A stretch of 64,000 nucleotides of DNA from Leptotrichia wadei (GCF_007990445.1 NZ_AP019841.1:1-64000); one strand, 5' to 3'. Positions 26,283 to 36,698 are shown, numbered from the stretch's first letter. Program-made: numbers and translations. The notes: generated from the sequence alone by a model not told the origin.

Positions 26283-26645
26283 AAATTTTATAAAATTTAT
26301 TATTCTATAATTTAATATTATTTTTCTTAATTGTATTTATTTTAGTTTACTTAAGCAAGGGTATCAAACGCCATACCCTTGCATCCCCGCTTTACGCAAA
26401 ACTTTCTTATAAAGAAAAAATAAAACTCGATTTTGAATATAAGTTATTTTAATACGAATAATCGTATATAATTCAAAATATATTTCAAAATCTCAAACAG
26501 TTATTTTTTCTTTAACGAAATTTTGCTTTAATAATTAAATAAAAAAGTTAAATGAATTAAAAATAAATAGAGTTAATAAAGAAAAAGTATTTAGTTATAA
26601 AAGTTATGTAAAAACAATCCATATTAATACAGAGAGGATTAGAGA
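26283..26645 (+). promoter_or_regulatory. intergenic region with two palindromes inside the transporter operon
   Basis: 363 bp without a gene between the permeases and ATPases. GCAAGGGTAT (26355-26364) pairs perfectly with ATACCCTTGC (26373-26382). No T-run follows, so it is a stem-loop or processing site rather than a clear terminator. A second nested palindrome has ATTTTGAAT (26430-26438)/ATTCAAAAT (26471-26479) outside ATACGA (26452-26457)/TCGTAT (26462-26467). These may set different expression of the two operon halves. Confidence 0.5.
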
Positions 26646-27683
26646 ATGGGAAAAAAATTATTAGAAGTGAAGGACTTGAGTGTTTCTTTTAATACGTATG
26701 CTGGGGAAGTGCAGGCTCTTAGAGGAATCAGCTTTTCTGTGGATCGTGGAGAAACACTTGCAATCGTTGGGGAGTCTGGTTCAGGGAAATCAGTTACTGT
26801 GCAGACGATTATGAGATTGATACCGATGCCTCCAGGAGAAATTAAAAATGGAGAAATTCTTTTTGATGGGGAAGATTTGGTAAAAGCTCCTCTTGAGAGA
26901 ATGCGTGAACTTCGTGGAAGAAAAATTGGAATGATATTTCAAGATCCTATGACATCGCTTAATCCGACTATTAAAGTTGGAAAGCAAATTATGGAAGGGA
27001 TTTTGATTCATAAAAAAGTAACAAGGGAAGAGGCAAAGCAAAAAGCAGTTGAAATGCTTAGAAAAGTTGGAATTCCTAAACCTGAAGAAAGATTTCATCA
27101 GTATCCGCATGAATTTTCTGGAGGAATGCGGCAAAGGGCTGTTATTGCGATTGCTCTTTCGTGTGAGCCAGACCTGCTAATTTGTGATGAGCCGACAACA
27201 GCTTTGGATGTTACGATTCAGGCACAGATTCTAGATTTGATAAATGAATTGAAGAAAGAACTGAATATTGCAGTAATACTTATAACGCATGATCTGGGTG
27301 TAGTTGCTGAAACTGCCGATAGAGTAGTTGTTATGTATGCTGGAGAAAAATTGGAGGAAGCTCCTGTAAGGGAACTGTTTAAAAATCCAAAACATCCATA
27401 TACTTGGGGACTTTTAAAATCACTGCCAAGACTGGATATGAAAATTGGAGAAAAATTGGCTTCAATTCCGGGGACACCTCCAGATTTGCTTAATCCACCT
27501 GTGGGAGATCCATTTGCGGCACGTTCTGAATATGCGATGAAAATTGACTATGAAAGAAAACCTCCGTTAATTGATTTGGGAAATGGGCACTTTGTAAAAT
27601 CGTGGCTATATGTAAAGGGTGCTCCAAAAATAAAATCTCCTTTTGAATCGGAAGAAGAAAACAAAGGAACGGAGGGGAAATAA
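26646..27683 (+). CDS. Peptide ABC transporter ATP-binding protein (OppD/DppD type)
   Basis: 345 residues. Walker A GESGSGKS at 42-49, ABC signature FSGGMRQR, Walker B LLICDEPTTALD, H-loop ITHDLG. The C-terminal oligopeptide-transporter extension (KHPYTWGLLKSLPRLD, IPGTPPDLLNPPVGDPFA) is the mark of OppD/DppD. A Cys-rich Fe-S motif seen in some homologues is absent. GAGAGG precedes the start. It overlaps oppF by one base. Confidence 0.95.
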   Translation: MGKKLLEVKDLSVSFNTYAGEVQALRGISFSVDRGETLAIVGESGSGKSVTVQTIMRLIPMPPGEIKNGEILFDGEDLVKAPLERMRELRGRKIGMIFQDPMTSLNPTIKVGKQIMEGILIHKKVTREEAKQKAVEMLRKVGIPKPEERFHQYPHEFSGGMRQRAVIAIALSCEPDLLICDEPTTALDVTIQAQILDLINELKKELNIAVILITHDLGVVAETADRVVVMYAGEKLEEAPVRELFKNPKHPYTWGLLKSLPRLDMKIGEKLASIPGTPPDLLNPPVGDPFAARSEYAMKIDYERKPPLIDLGNGHFVKSWLYVKGAPKIKSPFESEEENKGTEGK

Positions 27684-28633
27684 TGTCATCGAATGAAAAT
27701 AAAAAAGAAAAATTAATAGAAATGAAAAACTTGAAAAAATATTTTCCAATGAAAAAAAGACAAGTTCTAAAGGCTGTGGAAAATGTCACAATGGATATTT
27801 ACAAAGGTGAAATTTTAAGTCTTGTGGGAGAGTCAGGGTCTGGAAAGACAACGCTTGGAAGAACTGTCAGCAGACTTTATGCAAAGACAAATGGAGATAT
27901 TTTGTTTAATGGAAAGCCAGTGGAAGAATATGGAAGAAAAGAATTTACAAAAAAAGTTCAGATGATATTTCAAGATCCGCAGGCTTCGCTTAATCCAAGA
28001 ATGACAGTTGGAGATATTATTGCCGAAGGAATTGATCTTCATAAGCTGGCAAGTTCAAAGCAGGAAAGAATGGAAAAAGTCTATAAATTGTTGGAAATTG
28101 TTGGATTAAACAGGGAACATGCAAGCCGTTTTCCACATGAATTTTCAGGTGGGCAAAGACAGAGAATTGGGATTGCAAGAGCGCTTGCGGTTGATCCTGA
28201 AGTGCTTGTGTGTGATGAGCCGATTTCAGCTCTAGATGTGTCGATTCAGGCTCAAGTTGTAAATTTATTAAAGGATTTGCAAAGGGAAAGAAACTTGACA
28301 TTGTTATTTATTGCCCATGACTTGTCGATGGTAAAATATATTTCAGACAGAGTGGCAGTTATGTATCGTGGAAAAGTGGTTGAACTGGGAACTCCTGAAG
28401 CTGTTTACGGCGATCCTGTTCACAGCTACACAAAATCACTTATTTCAGCTGTGCCAATAGCAGATCCTGATTATAAAAAGACAAAGAAAATTGATATGGA
28501 TGAATCATATTTGAGAAGTCCGATGGGAGATGTGTCTGAAATAGAGGTTATTCCTGAAACGCCTGAATTAACAGAATATAGACCTGGGCATTTTGTAGAA
28601 ACTTCTTTTTTAAAGGAAAAGGGGCTAATTTAG
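27683..28633 (+). CDS. Peptide ABC transporter ATP-binding protein (OppF/DppF type)
   Basis: 316 residues, second ATPase of the importer. Walker A GESGSGKT at 49-56, signature FSGGQRQRIGIARAL, Walker B LVCDEPISALD, then the C-terminal YGDPVHSYTKSLISAVP extension. The ATG overlaps the stop of the previous gene (TAATG). It works as a heterodimer with that protein on the cytoplasmic side. Confidence 0.95.
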   Translation: MSSNENKKEKLIEMKNLKKYFPMKKRQVLKAVENVTMDIYKGEILSLVGESGSGKTTLGRTVSRLYAKTNGDILFNGKPVEEYGRKEFTKKVQMIFQDPQASLNPRMTVGDIIAEGIDLHKLASSKQERMEKVYKLLEIVGLNREHASRFPHEFSGGQRQRIGIARALAVDPEVLVCDEPISALDVSIQAQVVNLLKDLQRERNLTLLFIAHDLSMVKYISDRVAVMYRGKVVELGTPEAVYGDPVHSYTKSLISAVPIADPDYKKTKKIDMDESYLRSPMGDVSEIEVIPETPELTEYRPGHFVETSFLKEKGLI

Positions 28634-28698
28634 TAAAATTTGAATATTTTTAAAATAATTTTTATAAAAATTTATTGATGGAAAGGAATTGTTGAGAT

Positions 28699-30300
28699 AT
28701 GAAAAAAACTTTTTTAATACTTTGCTTAATGTTATCAATGTTTATTATTTCTTGTGGAAAAGGGGGAAAAGGCTCGGGAAATTCAGTATCATTTAATATG
28801 GAAGCTGAGCCGACTTCGTTAGATCCGCAAATTTTGACTGATATGAGCGGACTTTTTGTAACAAGTATGACTTATGAAAGTCTTGTAAGATTGAATGAAA
28901 AAAATGAAATTATTCCTGCCGGAGCTGAAAGCTGGACTAAATCAGACGATGGGAAAGTATGGACATTTAAAATTAGACAAGGGATGAAATGGTCAAATGG
29001 AGATCCAGTTACAGCTAAAGACTATTACAACGGTATAAAAAGAGGAATTGAACCAAAAACAGCCTCTGAATACGCATTTCTTGCCTATTATATTGAAAAT
29101 GCGGAAGATTATAATACTGGAAAATTAAAGGATTTTGGAAAAGTTGGGATAAAGGCAAAGGATGACTACACACTTGAATTTACATTGTCACAACCTGCAC
29201 CATTCTTCTTAAAAACGTTAATTATGCCAATTTATTTTCCAGTTAATGAAAAAGCATTGGCTGCCAACGGAGATGGATATGCAACTGAAGCTAACAAGTC
29301 TATCTATAATGGACCGTTTATAATGGAAAAATGGGTACACAACAACAAAGTTGTCATGAAAAAGAATCCTAATTACTGGAATGCTAAAAATATAAAAATT
29401 GATACACTTACAGGTTTAATTGTAACTGACTTTGAAGCTGCTACAAACCTTTTTGAAAATAGAGAATTGGATTTGACAAAAATTTCTGTGGAAAAAATGG
29501 CAAATTATGAAGGAAAACCTGAATTGCACAAATTCCCTAATGGAAGAGTTTACTATTTAGGATTTAACACTTCAAATCCTGTGTTGAAAAATCAAAAGGT
29601 AAGAGAGGCATTATCTCTTGCAATTGATAGAAAAGAACTTGTAAGCAGTATTTTAAATGGAGCTGGAATTGTAGGTTCTGGAATTGTTTCAAATGGAACA
29701 GCTGGGGAAAAAGGTGACTTTAGGGAAGAAGCTGGAGACTTATTTGCTGGATTTGCAAAAGTTAATGCAAAACAGTTGTTTGATGAAGGGCTGAAGGAAC
29801 TTAAAATGACGCCTGCACAAGTTAAATTGCATCTTTTGGTAGATGAAAATGGAACTGGTAAAAAGGAAGCTGAATTTTACCAATCTCAATGGAAGGATAA
29901 ATTAGGAATTGATGTGGATGTGGAAGTTCTTACTAAAAAAGAAAGAATTGCACGTGCAAAAGCTGGAGACTTTGAAATTGTAAGATATGCTTGGGGACCT
30001 GATTATGCAGACCCTATGACTTATTTGGAAATTTTCCATTCAAAGGCAAAGGATATTAACTTTGCTAAATATTCAAATCCTGAGTATGACAGATTAGTTG
30101 ACTTGGCTAAAGTTAATCAAGATAATAAAACTAGAATGGATGCGATGAAAAAAGCGGAAAAATTATTAGCAGATAACTTTACATATTCAACACTTTATTA
30201 TGAAGTGGGAGTTTATTTGATAAATCCTAAATTAAAGGGAGTTGTAATACGTTCAGTTGGAGATTCTATCGACTTTTATAATGCATCTATAACAAAATAA
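28699..30300 (+). CDS. Peptide-binding lipoprotein, SBP_bac_5 family (paralogue 1)
   Basis: 533 residues. Lipoprotein signal with lipobox-like FIISC at about 15-19. The solute-binding fold opens with MEAEPTSLDPQILTDMSGLF, then the family block AESWTKSDDGKVWTFKIRQG and MKWSNGDPVTAKDY. It binds peptides and passes them to the permeases. It is the most divergent of four tandem paralogues. AAAGGAATTG precedes the ATG. Confidence 0.93.
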   Translation: MKKTFLILCLMLSMFIISCGKGGKGSGNSVSFNMEAEPTSLDPQILTDMSGLFVTSMTYESLVRLNEKNEIIPAGAESWTKSDDGKVWTFKIRQGMKWSNGDPVTAKDYYNGIKRGIEPKTASEYAFLAYYIENAEDYNTGKLKDFGKVGIKAKDDYTLEFTLSQPAPFFLKTLIMPIYFPVNEKALAANGDGYATEANKSIYNGPFIMEKWVHNNKVVMKKNPNYWNAKNIKIDTLTGLIVTDFEAATNLFENRELDLTKISVEKMANYEGKPELHKFPNGRVYYLGFNTSNPVLKNQKVREALSLAIDRKELVSSILNGAGIVGSGIVSNGTAGEKGDFREEAGDLFAGFAKVNAKQLFDEGLKELKMTPAQVKLHLLVDENGTGKKEAEFYQSQWKDKLGIDVDVEVLTKKERIARAKAGDFEIVRYAWGPDYADPMTYLEIFHSKAKDINFAKYSNPEYDRLVDLAKVNQDNKTRMDAMKKAEKLLADNFTYSTLYYEVGVYLINPKLKGVVIRSVGDSIDFYNASITK

Positions 30301-30349
30301 TTTTTAATTTTGTCAAATTTATTTGACAAAAGAAAGGATGGATGTAAAT

Positions 30350-31939
30350 ATGAAAAAAATATTATTGATATTTACAATATTGCTGGCTTTTGTGATTTCA
30401 TGTGGAAAAAGCAGCGATTCTGAAACATTGAAACTTAATTTGAAGGAGGAGGGAAAATCTTATGATCCGCAGCTTGCAAATGATTCTACTGGAGAATTTG
30501 TGGATTCGCTTGTTACTGAAACATTGACAAGACAGTCGGATGATGGAAAATCTCTTCCTGGAGTAGCTGAAAAATGGGAACATAATGCAGATTCAACAGT
30601 CTGGACATTCCATTTGAGAAAAAATGCGAAATGGAGTAACGGGGATCCGATTACAGCAAAGGACTTTAGAGATGGTTGGGTTAGAGCGCTAGATCCTAAG
30701 ACAGCTGGAGAATATGCAGATAAATTGTTTTACATAAAAAATGCTGAACAATTTAATGCTGGAAAAATTAAAGATGAAAATCAATTGGGGATAAAAGTTA
30801 TTGATGATTACACATTGCAAGTAACATTAAACAATCCTCTTACATATTTTGATTCAATTGTAAGAATTCAAACTTATGCTCCGCTAAATAAAAAGTTCTA
30901 TGAAAAAGTGGGAGATAAATATATGACATCTCCTGAAACTTCGATTTCATCTGGTGTTTATGTAATAAAATCTTGGACAAGGGATTCTGAAATTGTATTT
31001 GAAAAAAATGAAAATTACTGGAACAAGGATAATATTAAATTAAAATATGTAAAAATGTTATTTATAAATGATCCATCTGCCAGTGTAAATGCCTTTAAAA
31101 ATAAAGAAATTGATTCTACAAATATTTCAATAGAACAAGCGAAGGAATTTAAAAATGATAAACGTAAAATTCTTACAAAAGATGGTTCAGTATGGTATAT
31201 GACATACAATATGAAAAATAAAGTGCTTGCGAACAAAAAAATTAGACAGGCATTGTCGCTTGCTGTAGATAGGGAAAAATTGATTACAGATGTGCTTGAC
31301 AATACAGGAGAAGCTGCATATACTTATACAACAAAAGGTGTTGGAATAATCGGTGTTTCAAAAGACTTTTCTGAAGAAGCAGGAAAAATTTTCCCGGCTT
31401 ATAATCCGCAAAAGGCAAAACAATTATTGGCTGAAGGATTAAAGGAGCTAGGATTACAAAAATTACCTGAATTGACAATGATTTTTAATGATTCTGGAAA
31501 TAATAAAGTTATTTCTGAATATATTCAAGAAAGTTTGAGAATAAACTTAGGAGTAAATATTAATATTGAAGGAATGACATTCCAATCAAGATTGGATAAA
31601 ATGCAACATAGAGATTATGAAATTGCTCTAGCTGGATATAATGGAGATTATAACGATGCTATAACTTATTTAGACAGATTCTTGACAAAGGATGGAAATA
31701 ACTATTCAGATTATTCAAATCCACGTTATGATGAGCTTGTTAAAAAAGTTAAAAGTTCTGGAAACCAGCAAGAAAGAGTAAAAGACATGATTGAAATGGA
31801 AAAAATAATTGCTGAAGATATGCCTGTGGGATTGCTTTACTATAGAGAAAATACTAAGCTGTTAAATCCAAGAGTTCATAATATTGTGTTTAGCCCAATA
31901 GGAAAAGACTTTGTGCTGGATAATACTTATATAAAATAA
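30350..31939 (+). CDS. Peptide-binding lipoprotein, SBP_bac_5 family (paralogue 2)
   Basis: 529 residues from the ATG at 30350, where the lipoprotein signal begins (KKILLIFTILLAFVISC) after GAAAGG; an upstream start at 30323 would put nine extra residues before the signal. It has the SBP_bac_5 block (AEKWEHNADSTVWTFHLRKN, then KWSNGDPITAKDF). Differences from paralogue 1 in the central lobe suggest another peptide preference; that is inference. Confidence 0.92.
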   Translation: MKKILLIFTILLAFVISCGKSSDSETLKLNLKEEGKSYDPQLANDSTGEFVDSLVTETLTRQSDDGKSLPGVAEKWEHNADSTVWTFHLRKNAKWSNGDPITAKDFRDGWVRALDPKTAGEYADKLFYIKNAEQFNAGKIKDENQLGIKVIDDYTLQVTLNNPLTYFDSIVRIQTYAPLNKKFYEKVGDKYMTSPETSISSGVYVIKSWTRDSEIVFEKNENYWNKDNIKLKYVKMLFINDPSASVNAFKNKEIDSTNISIEQAKEFKNDKRKILTKDGSVWYMTYNMKNKVLANKKIRQALSLAVDREKLITDVLDNTGEAAYTYTTKGVGIIGVSKDFSEEAGKIFPAYNPQKAKQLLAEGLKELGLQKLPELTMIFNDSGNNKVISEYIQESLRINLGVNINIEGMTFQSRLDKMQHRDYEIALAGYNGDYNDAITYLDRFLTKDGNNYSDYSNPRYDELVKKVKSSGNQQERVKDMIEMEKIIAEDMPVGLLYYRENTKLLNPRVHNIVFSPIGKDFVLDNTYIK

Positions 31940-31975
31940 TCAAAAAAAATTTTTTATAGAGGAAGGGAAGTTGTT

Positions 31976-33565
31976 ATGAAAAAGATAATAATTTTATTGG
32001 CAATGTTAATTTTTGCTATTTCCTGTGGAAAGAATGGTGGAAGCGGAAATACGTTTACGTTGAATTTGACGGACGAGCCAAAATCCATTGATCCACAGCT
32101 TTCAACGGATGTTTTAGGAGGAACGGTTGATGACCTGATAACTGAAGGACTTACTAAAAGAGGAAAAGATGGTACGTTTGTGGCAGGACTTGCGAAAAGC
32201 TGGGATAAATCAGCTGACGGGCTAAAATGGACATTTCATCTAAGAGATGGAATAAAATGGAGCAATGGAGATCCAATTACAGCGCAAGACTTTAAAAATG
32301 GATGGTTACGTGCATTAAATCCTCAAACTGCTTCACAGTATTCGTATATGCTTTATCCGATAAAAAATGCTGAAAAGTATAATAAAAAGGCAGTTTCAGC
32401 TGAAAAAGTCGGAATAAAAGTTATTAATGACAAAACTTTGGAAGTGGAATTGGAAGCTCCTGTTCCGTATTTTGACAGTTTAGTTGCATTTAAGACATAT
32501 ATGCCGTTAAATCAGAAATTCTTTGACAAAACAGGTGACAGCTACTTTACAGAAGCTAATAAAACTATGTCTTCTGGAGCGTATACAATGGAAAAATGGA
32601 CACATGGCTCAGAAATAGTGTTTAAGAAAAATCCTAATTACTGGGATGCGGATAATGTAAAAGTTGAAAATATTGTCTATAAAATAATTCCTGATAATAA
32701 TTCTGCATTAAATGCATTTAATAACAAGGAAGTAGATGTAACTTCAATTACATCTGAACAGGCAAAAGGATTTAAGGACAATCCAAAAATGGTTTCAAAA
32801 AATGATGGTTCAGTATGGTATTTGCTATTTAATTTTAACAACAAGACTTTGGCAAACTTAAAAGTAAGAAAAGCGCTTCTTATGGCAATTGACAGAGAAG
32901 GACTGATAAATAATGTATTAAACGGATATGGAACTGCGGCAAAAACATTTGTTCCAAAAGGAATTGGAATAACAGGAAAAGATGGAAAAGACTTTACAGA
33001 ATTTGTTCCTACATCAACACTTGGATATAATCCTCAAGAAGCTAAAAAATTATTAGCTGAAGGATTAAAGGAAGCTGGACAGGCTAGTTTTCCAAAAATG
33101 TCTATGCTGATTAATGAAAGTGGAAATAATAAGGTTATTGCCGAATATATTCAAGAACAATTGAGAAAAAATTTGAATATTCAACTGGATCTGGAAATAA
33201 TGACTGCTCAGGAAAGATTTTCAAGAATGTCTCAAAAGGACTTTGATATGGTATTTGCTGGATGGTCTGGAGATTATCCTGATGCAATTACATATTTAGA
33301 TTTATTTGAATCAACTGGTGGAAATAATAATGGTTCGTATAAAAACCCTGAATATGATGCGCTAGTTAAAACTGTTAGAAGCACAGCCGATCAAAATGTA
33401 AGAATTCCTGCACTTGTAAAAATTGAAGGAATAATTGCGCAAGATTTACCAGTAGGTGTGCTTTTCCACAGAGAAAAACAATATCTTGTTGATAAAAAAG
33501 TAAAAGGGCTTGAATTTACACCAATTGGTGGAGAATATTATTTCGGAAACTTGTCATTGAAATAG
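31976..33565 (+). CDS. Peptide-binding lipoprotein, SBP_bac_5 family (paralogue 3)
   Basis: 529 residues, lipobox FAISC at about 13-17. LTDEPKSIDPQLSTDVLGGT opens the fold and WTFHLRDGIKWSNGDPITAQ is the conserved block. It is closer to paralogues 2 and 4 than to 1 by eye (shared VWYLLFN-type and LINESGNNKVIAEYIQEQL segments). A GGAAGGGAAG site precedes it. A TnpB element follows directly and separates it from paralogue 4. Confidence 0.92.
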   Translation: MKKIIILLAMLIFAISCGKNGGSGNTFTLNLTDEPKSIDPQLSTDVLGGTVDDLITEGLTKRGKDGTFVAGLAKSWDKSADGLKWTFHLRDGIKWSNGDPITAQDFKNGWLRALNPQTASQYSYMLYPIKNAEKYNKKAVSAEKVGIKVINDKTLEVELEAPVPYFDSLVAFKTYMPLNQKFFDKTGDSYFTEANKTMSSGAYTMEKWTHGSEIVFKKNPNYWDADNVKVENIVYKIIPDNNSALNAFNNKEVDVTSITSEQAKGFKDNPKMVSKNDGSVWYLLFNFNNKTLANLKVRKALLMAIDREGLINNVLNGYGTAAKTFVPKGIGITGKDGKDFTEFVPTSTLGYNPQEAKKLLAEGLKEAGQASFPKMSMLINESGNNKVIAEYIQEQLRKNLNIQLDLEIMTAQERFSRMSQKDFDMVFAGWSGDYPDAITYLDLFESTGGNNNGSYKNPEYDALVKTVRSTADQNVRIPALVKIEGIIAQDLPVGVLFHREKQYLVDKKVKGLEFTPIGGEYYFGNLSLK

Positions 33566-33580
33566 TGGCTGGAAAAATTC

Positions 33581-34960
33581 TTTAACAAAAAGATAGCAAG
33601 AAGTCGTAGGCTTTCTATAAGTGGGAGATGAATTGCTTTTTTTGTAAAAAAAATTGAAAAAAGGATATGCCTATGATACAATTTTTGTATAAAATATCGA
33701 AGAGAAATAATTAAAAATAATATTCAAAATCAAAAGGAGGTGTAATTTATGAAATATAATTTAGCATTCAAATACAGAATTTATCCAAATAAAGAGCAGG
33801 AATTATTGATAAATAAGACTTTTGGATGTGTTCGTTTTGTTTACAATACGATTTTGTATATTGCTAATAAAATTTATGAAGAAACTGGAAAAAATAAAAT
33901 AATTACACCTGCCAGTTTGAAAAATGAAAATCAATTTCTAAAAGAAGTAGACAGTTTGGCACTTTCAAATGCTTAATTAAATGTAAGACGATCGTTTACG
34001 AACTTTTTTCAGAAGAGAGCGAAATTTCCAAGGTTCAAATCTAAAAAGAATAATGTTAAAAGTTATACAACAAATTGTGTGAACAATTCGATACGAATTG
34101 AGGAAAAAAAATATTTAGTTTTGCCAAAATTGAAAAGAATAAAATTAAAATATCATAGAGAAATACCAAAGAATTATAGAATAAAGTCGGTAACATTGAC
34201 AAACAGTAATGGAAATTACTATGTTTCTATCTTGACAGAATTTGAAAAAGAAATTCAAAAAAATTCAAGTAATGATAAAGTAATTGGACTTGATTTTTCA
34301 ATGTCTGAATTATTTGTCAGTTCTGAAAACCAAAGGGCTGATTATCCAAGATATTTTAGGATGTTGGAGAAAAAATTGAAGAAATTACAAAAATCATTGT
34401 CAAGAAAAGTGAAATTTTCTAAAAATTGGTATAAACAAAAAGCGAAAATATCAAAATTGCATGAATATATCAAAAATTGTCGAAGAGATTTTTTGCATAA
34501 ATTATCGAAAAAATTATCTAAAGAGTATAATGCTGTAGTTGTTGAGGATTTGAATATGAAAGGGATGAGCCAGGCATTAAATTTTGGGAAAAGTGTAGGA
34601 GATAATGGATGGGGAATGTTTTTGAGGATACTTGAGTATAAACTGATGTTTTTAGGGAAACAATTTTTGAAGATAGATAAGTGGTTTCCATCGTCGAAAA
34701 CTTGCAGTAAATGTGGAAATGTTAAAGAGGAACTGAAATTATCAGAAAGAAGTTATAAATGTGAGTGCTGTGGGATTGAAATTGATAGAGATTACAATGC
34801 GGCATTGAATATAAAAAACATTGGAAAATCAATGTTGGAATATTAAAAAAATAAAAGAAAACAGGGCAGGGACTGCCCGAAGAGCTTGGTAAATATATTT
34901 GGCTAACAAAAGCAGATACTTCCCAAGAAGCTCCCGCTTCTAAAAGCAGGAGTAGTTCAC
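33581..34960 (+). mobile_element. IS200/IS605-type TnpB-only element, copy 1
   Basis: Begins TTTAACAAAAAGATAGC and ends GGAGTAGTTCAC, the same ends as at 43321-44716 and 57361-58766. The left part has a small stem-loop (AAGTCGTAGGCTTTCTATAAG). No TnpA gene. Inserted between paralogues 3 and 4 of the peptide-binding genes; the 3' end lies only about 25 bp before the start of paralogue 4. Confidence 0.85.
33749..34846 (+). pseudogene. tnpB: TnpB with an internal stop codon
   Basis: TnpB is the transposon-encoded RNA-guided nuclease ancestral to Cas12. The frame matches the intact copy at 57555 over its full length, but codon 76 is TAA (33974-33976) where the other two copies have CAA. Downstream the RuvC motifs remain: IGLDFSMSELF, VVVEDLNMKG and the DRDYNAALNI end. 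The four-Cys zinc ribbon (CSKCG, CECCG) is also present. Restart at an ATG near 34079 would lack the N-terminus, so it is probably inactive unless read through. Confidence 0.85.
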
Positions 34961-34980
34961 TTTAAAGTGAGGAGGAAATG
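34858..34980 (+). ncRNA. candidate omega/right-end RNA with guide, copy 1
   Basis: The conserved region after the tnpB stop has a GGCAGGGACTGCC stem and a CTCCCGCTTC...GCAGGAG stem ending GTTCAC. In this family the RNA covers the right end and its last ~16-20 bases come from flanking DNA. Here the guide would begin TTTAAAGTGAGGAGGA. The boundaries are inferred. Confidence 0.45.
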
Positions 34981-34985
34981 TATTA

Positions 34986-36569
34986 ATGAAAAAAATATTT
35001 CTAATATTGACATTGCTGGTATTTGCACTTTCGTGTGGAAAAAAAGGAGGAAACGGGAGTACATTTACTTTAAATATAGTTACAGAGCCATCATCAATTG
35101 ATCCGCAAATAACCACGGATATTCCTGGAGGAACTGTTGATGAATTGATTTTGGAAGGGCTTTTAAGAAAAGACAAAACTGGAAAATCTGTAGCTGGAAT
35201 TGCCGAAAAATGGGAAAAATCAAAAGATGGACTTGTGTGGACATTTCATCTAAGAGATGGAGTTAAATGGAGCAATGGCGACCCTGTAACTGCAAATGAC
35301 TTTAAGGCAGGATGGATTCGTGGATTGAATCCTGATACAGCAGGAAGTAATGCAAGCATGTTATTTGTAATAAAAAATGGAGAAAAATATAATGCTAAAA
35401 AAGTTTCAGAAAATGAAGTTGGAATAAAAGTTATTGATGATAAAACTTTACAAGTAACTTTGGAATCGCCTATTCCGTACTTTGATGATTTAGTTACATT
35501 TAAATCATTCATGCCATTAAATCAAAAGTTCTATAACAAAACAAAGGATAAATACTTTACAGAAGCTGAATATACAATTTCAAATGGTCCTTACACTTTG
35601 GAAAAATGGACTCATGACTCAGAGTTAAAATTTAAGAAAAATCCTAATTACTGGGATGCAGGCAATGTAAAAACTGATAATGTTGAATTAAAAATAATTG
35701 CAACTGATTCAGCTGTTAATGCCTTTAAGAATAAGGAAGTTGATGTAACAGCGGTAACTTTCGAGCAAGCTAAGGAATTTGCAGGAAAACCAGAACTTGT
35801 AAAAGCAAATGATGGTGGAATCTATTATTTATTGTTTAATACAAAAGAAAATGTATTTAAAAATGCAAAAGTAAGACGTGCAATAACTATGGCAATAAAT
35901 AAGGAAGAACTTGTAAATAAAGTGCTGGAAGGATCTGAAAAATTAACTAAGACATTTACTCCATCTGGAATTGGATTAAACGGAGTTTCAAAAGATTTTC
36001 CAACGGAAGTAGCAACTGACCAGCCTAAATTTAACGTAGCAGAAGCTAAAAAATTGCTTGCAGAAGGACTTAAGGAAGAAGGACTTTCAGAACTTCCAAG
36101 ATTTGAAATTTTATTTAACGATACAGGAAGCAGAAAAGCTATTGCAGAATATATTCAAGAAAGTTTGAGAAATAACTTGGGTGCAAATGTTGAATTAGAT
36201 ATGGTAAGCGGTAAGGAACGTATTGAAAGAACTAAGAAGAGAGATTATCAAATTTCATTGCAAAACTGGACTGGAGATTTCTTAGATCCAATTACATATT
36301 TAGATCTATTTGACAGTACAAATGCAAACAACCGTGGAGATTTCAAAAACGTAAAATATGACGAATTGACTAAAACTGTAAAAAGTTCTGCTGATCCAAA
36401 AGTAAGAGTTCCAGCAATGATTGAAATGGAAAAACTTATTTCAGAAGAACAACCAGTTACAATCTTATTCCAAAAACAAAAACTTTATTTAGTAAATCCA
36501 AAAGTTAAAAATTTGGGATTTGTGTCAATTGGTGGAGAATTCTTTATTAGAGATGTTGTAATGAACTAG
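34986..36569 (+). CDS. Peptide-binding lipoprotein, SBP_bac_5 family (paralogue 4)
   Basis: 527 residues, lipobox FALSC at about 13-17. NIVTEPSSIDPQITTDIPGG and LVWTFHLRDGVKWSNGDP are family blocks. The ribosome site GTGAGGAGGAAATG lies in DNA just beyond the TnpB element end, so its promoter region has been separated from the upstream genes. Whether it still reads through is unknown. The last third parallels paralogues 2 and 3. Confidence 0.92.
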   Translation: MKKIFLILTLLVFALSCGKKGGNGSTFTLNIVTEPSSIDPQITTDIPGGTVDELILEGLLRKDKTGKSVAGIAEKWEKSKDGLVWTFHLRDGVKWSNGDPVTANDFKAGWIRGLNPDTAGSNASMLFVIKNGEKYNAKKVSENEVGIKVIDDKTLQVTLESPIPYFDDLVTFKSFMPLNQKFYNKTKDKYFTEAEYTISNGPYTLEKWTHDSELKFKKNPNYWDAGNVKTDNVELKIIATDSAVNAFKNKEVDVTAVTFEQAKEFAGKPELVKANDGGIYYLLFNTKENVFKNAKVRRAITMAINKEELVNKVLEGSEKLTKTFTPSGIGLNGVSKDFPTEVATDQPKFNVAEAKKLLAEGLKEEGLSELPRFEILFNDTGSRKAIAEYIQESLRNNLGANVELDMVSGKERIERTKKRDYQISLQNWTGDFLDPITYLDLFDSTNANNRGDFKNVKYDELTKTVKSSADPKVRVPAMIEMEKLISEEQPVTILFQKQKLYLVNPKVKNLGFVSIGGEFFIRDVVMN

Positions 36570-36609
36570 TTTCAATTAAAACAAAAATTTAAGAAAAATA
36601 TTTTATATT

Positions 36610-36698
36610 CCCCATTTAAATAGCAGATTTTTTTTACAAGGGATCAAGACCTCTTGCCAGTAAATAAACAAAATATAATTTCTGTTTTTTAAATGGGG
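36610..36698 (+). repeat. hairpin element between operons (CAAGGGGTC type)
   Basis: Outer inverted repeat CCCCATTTAAA (36610-36620)/TTTAAATGGGG (36688-36698). Inside is ACAAGGGATCAAGACCTCTTG (a 21-base run at 36634-36655 read loosely: arms CAAGGG and CTCTTG). A close relative is at 54784-54880. It stands between the peptide-binding genes and gmhB. Confidence 0.55.
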
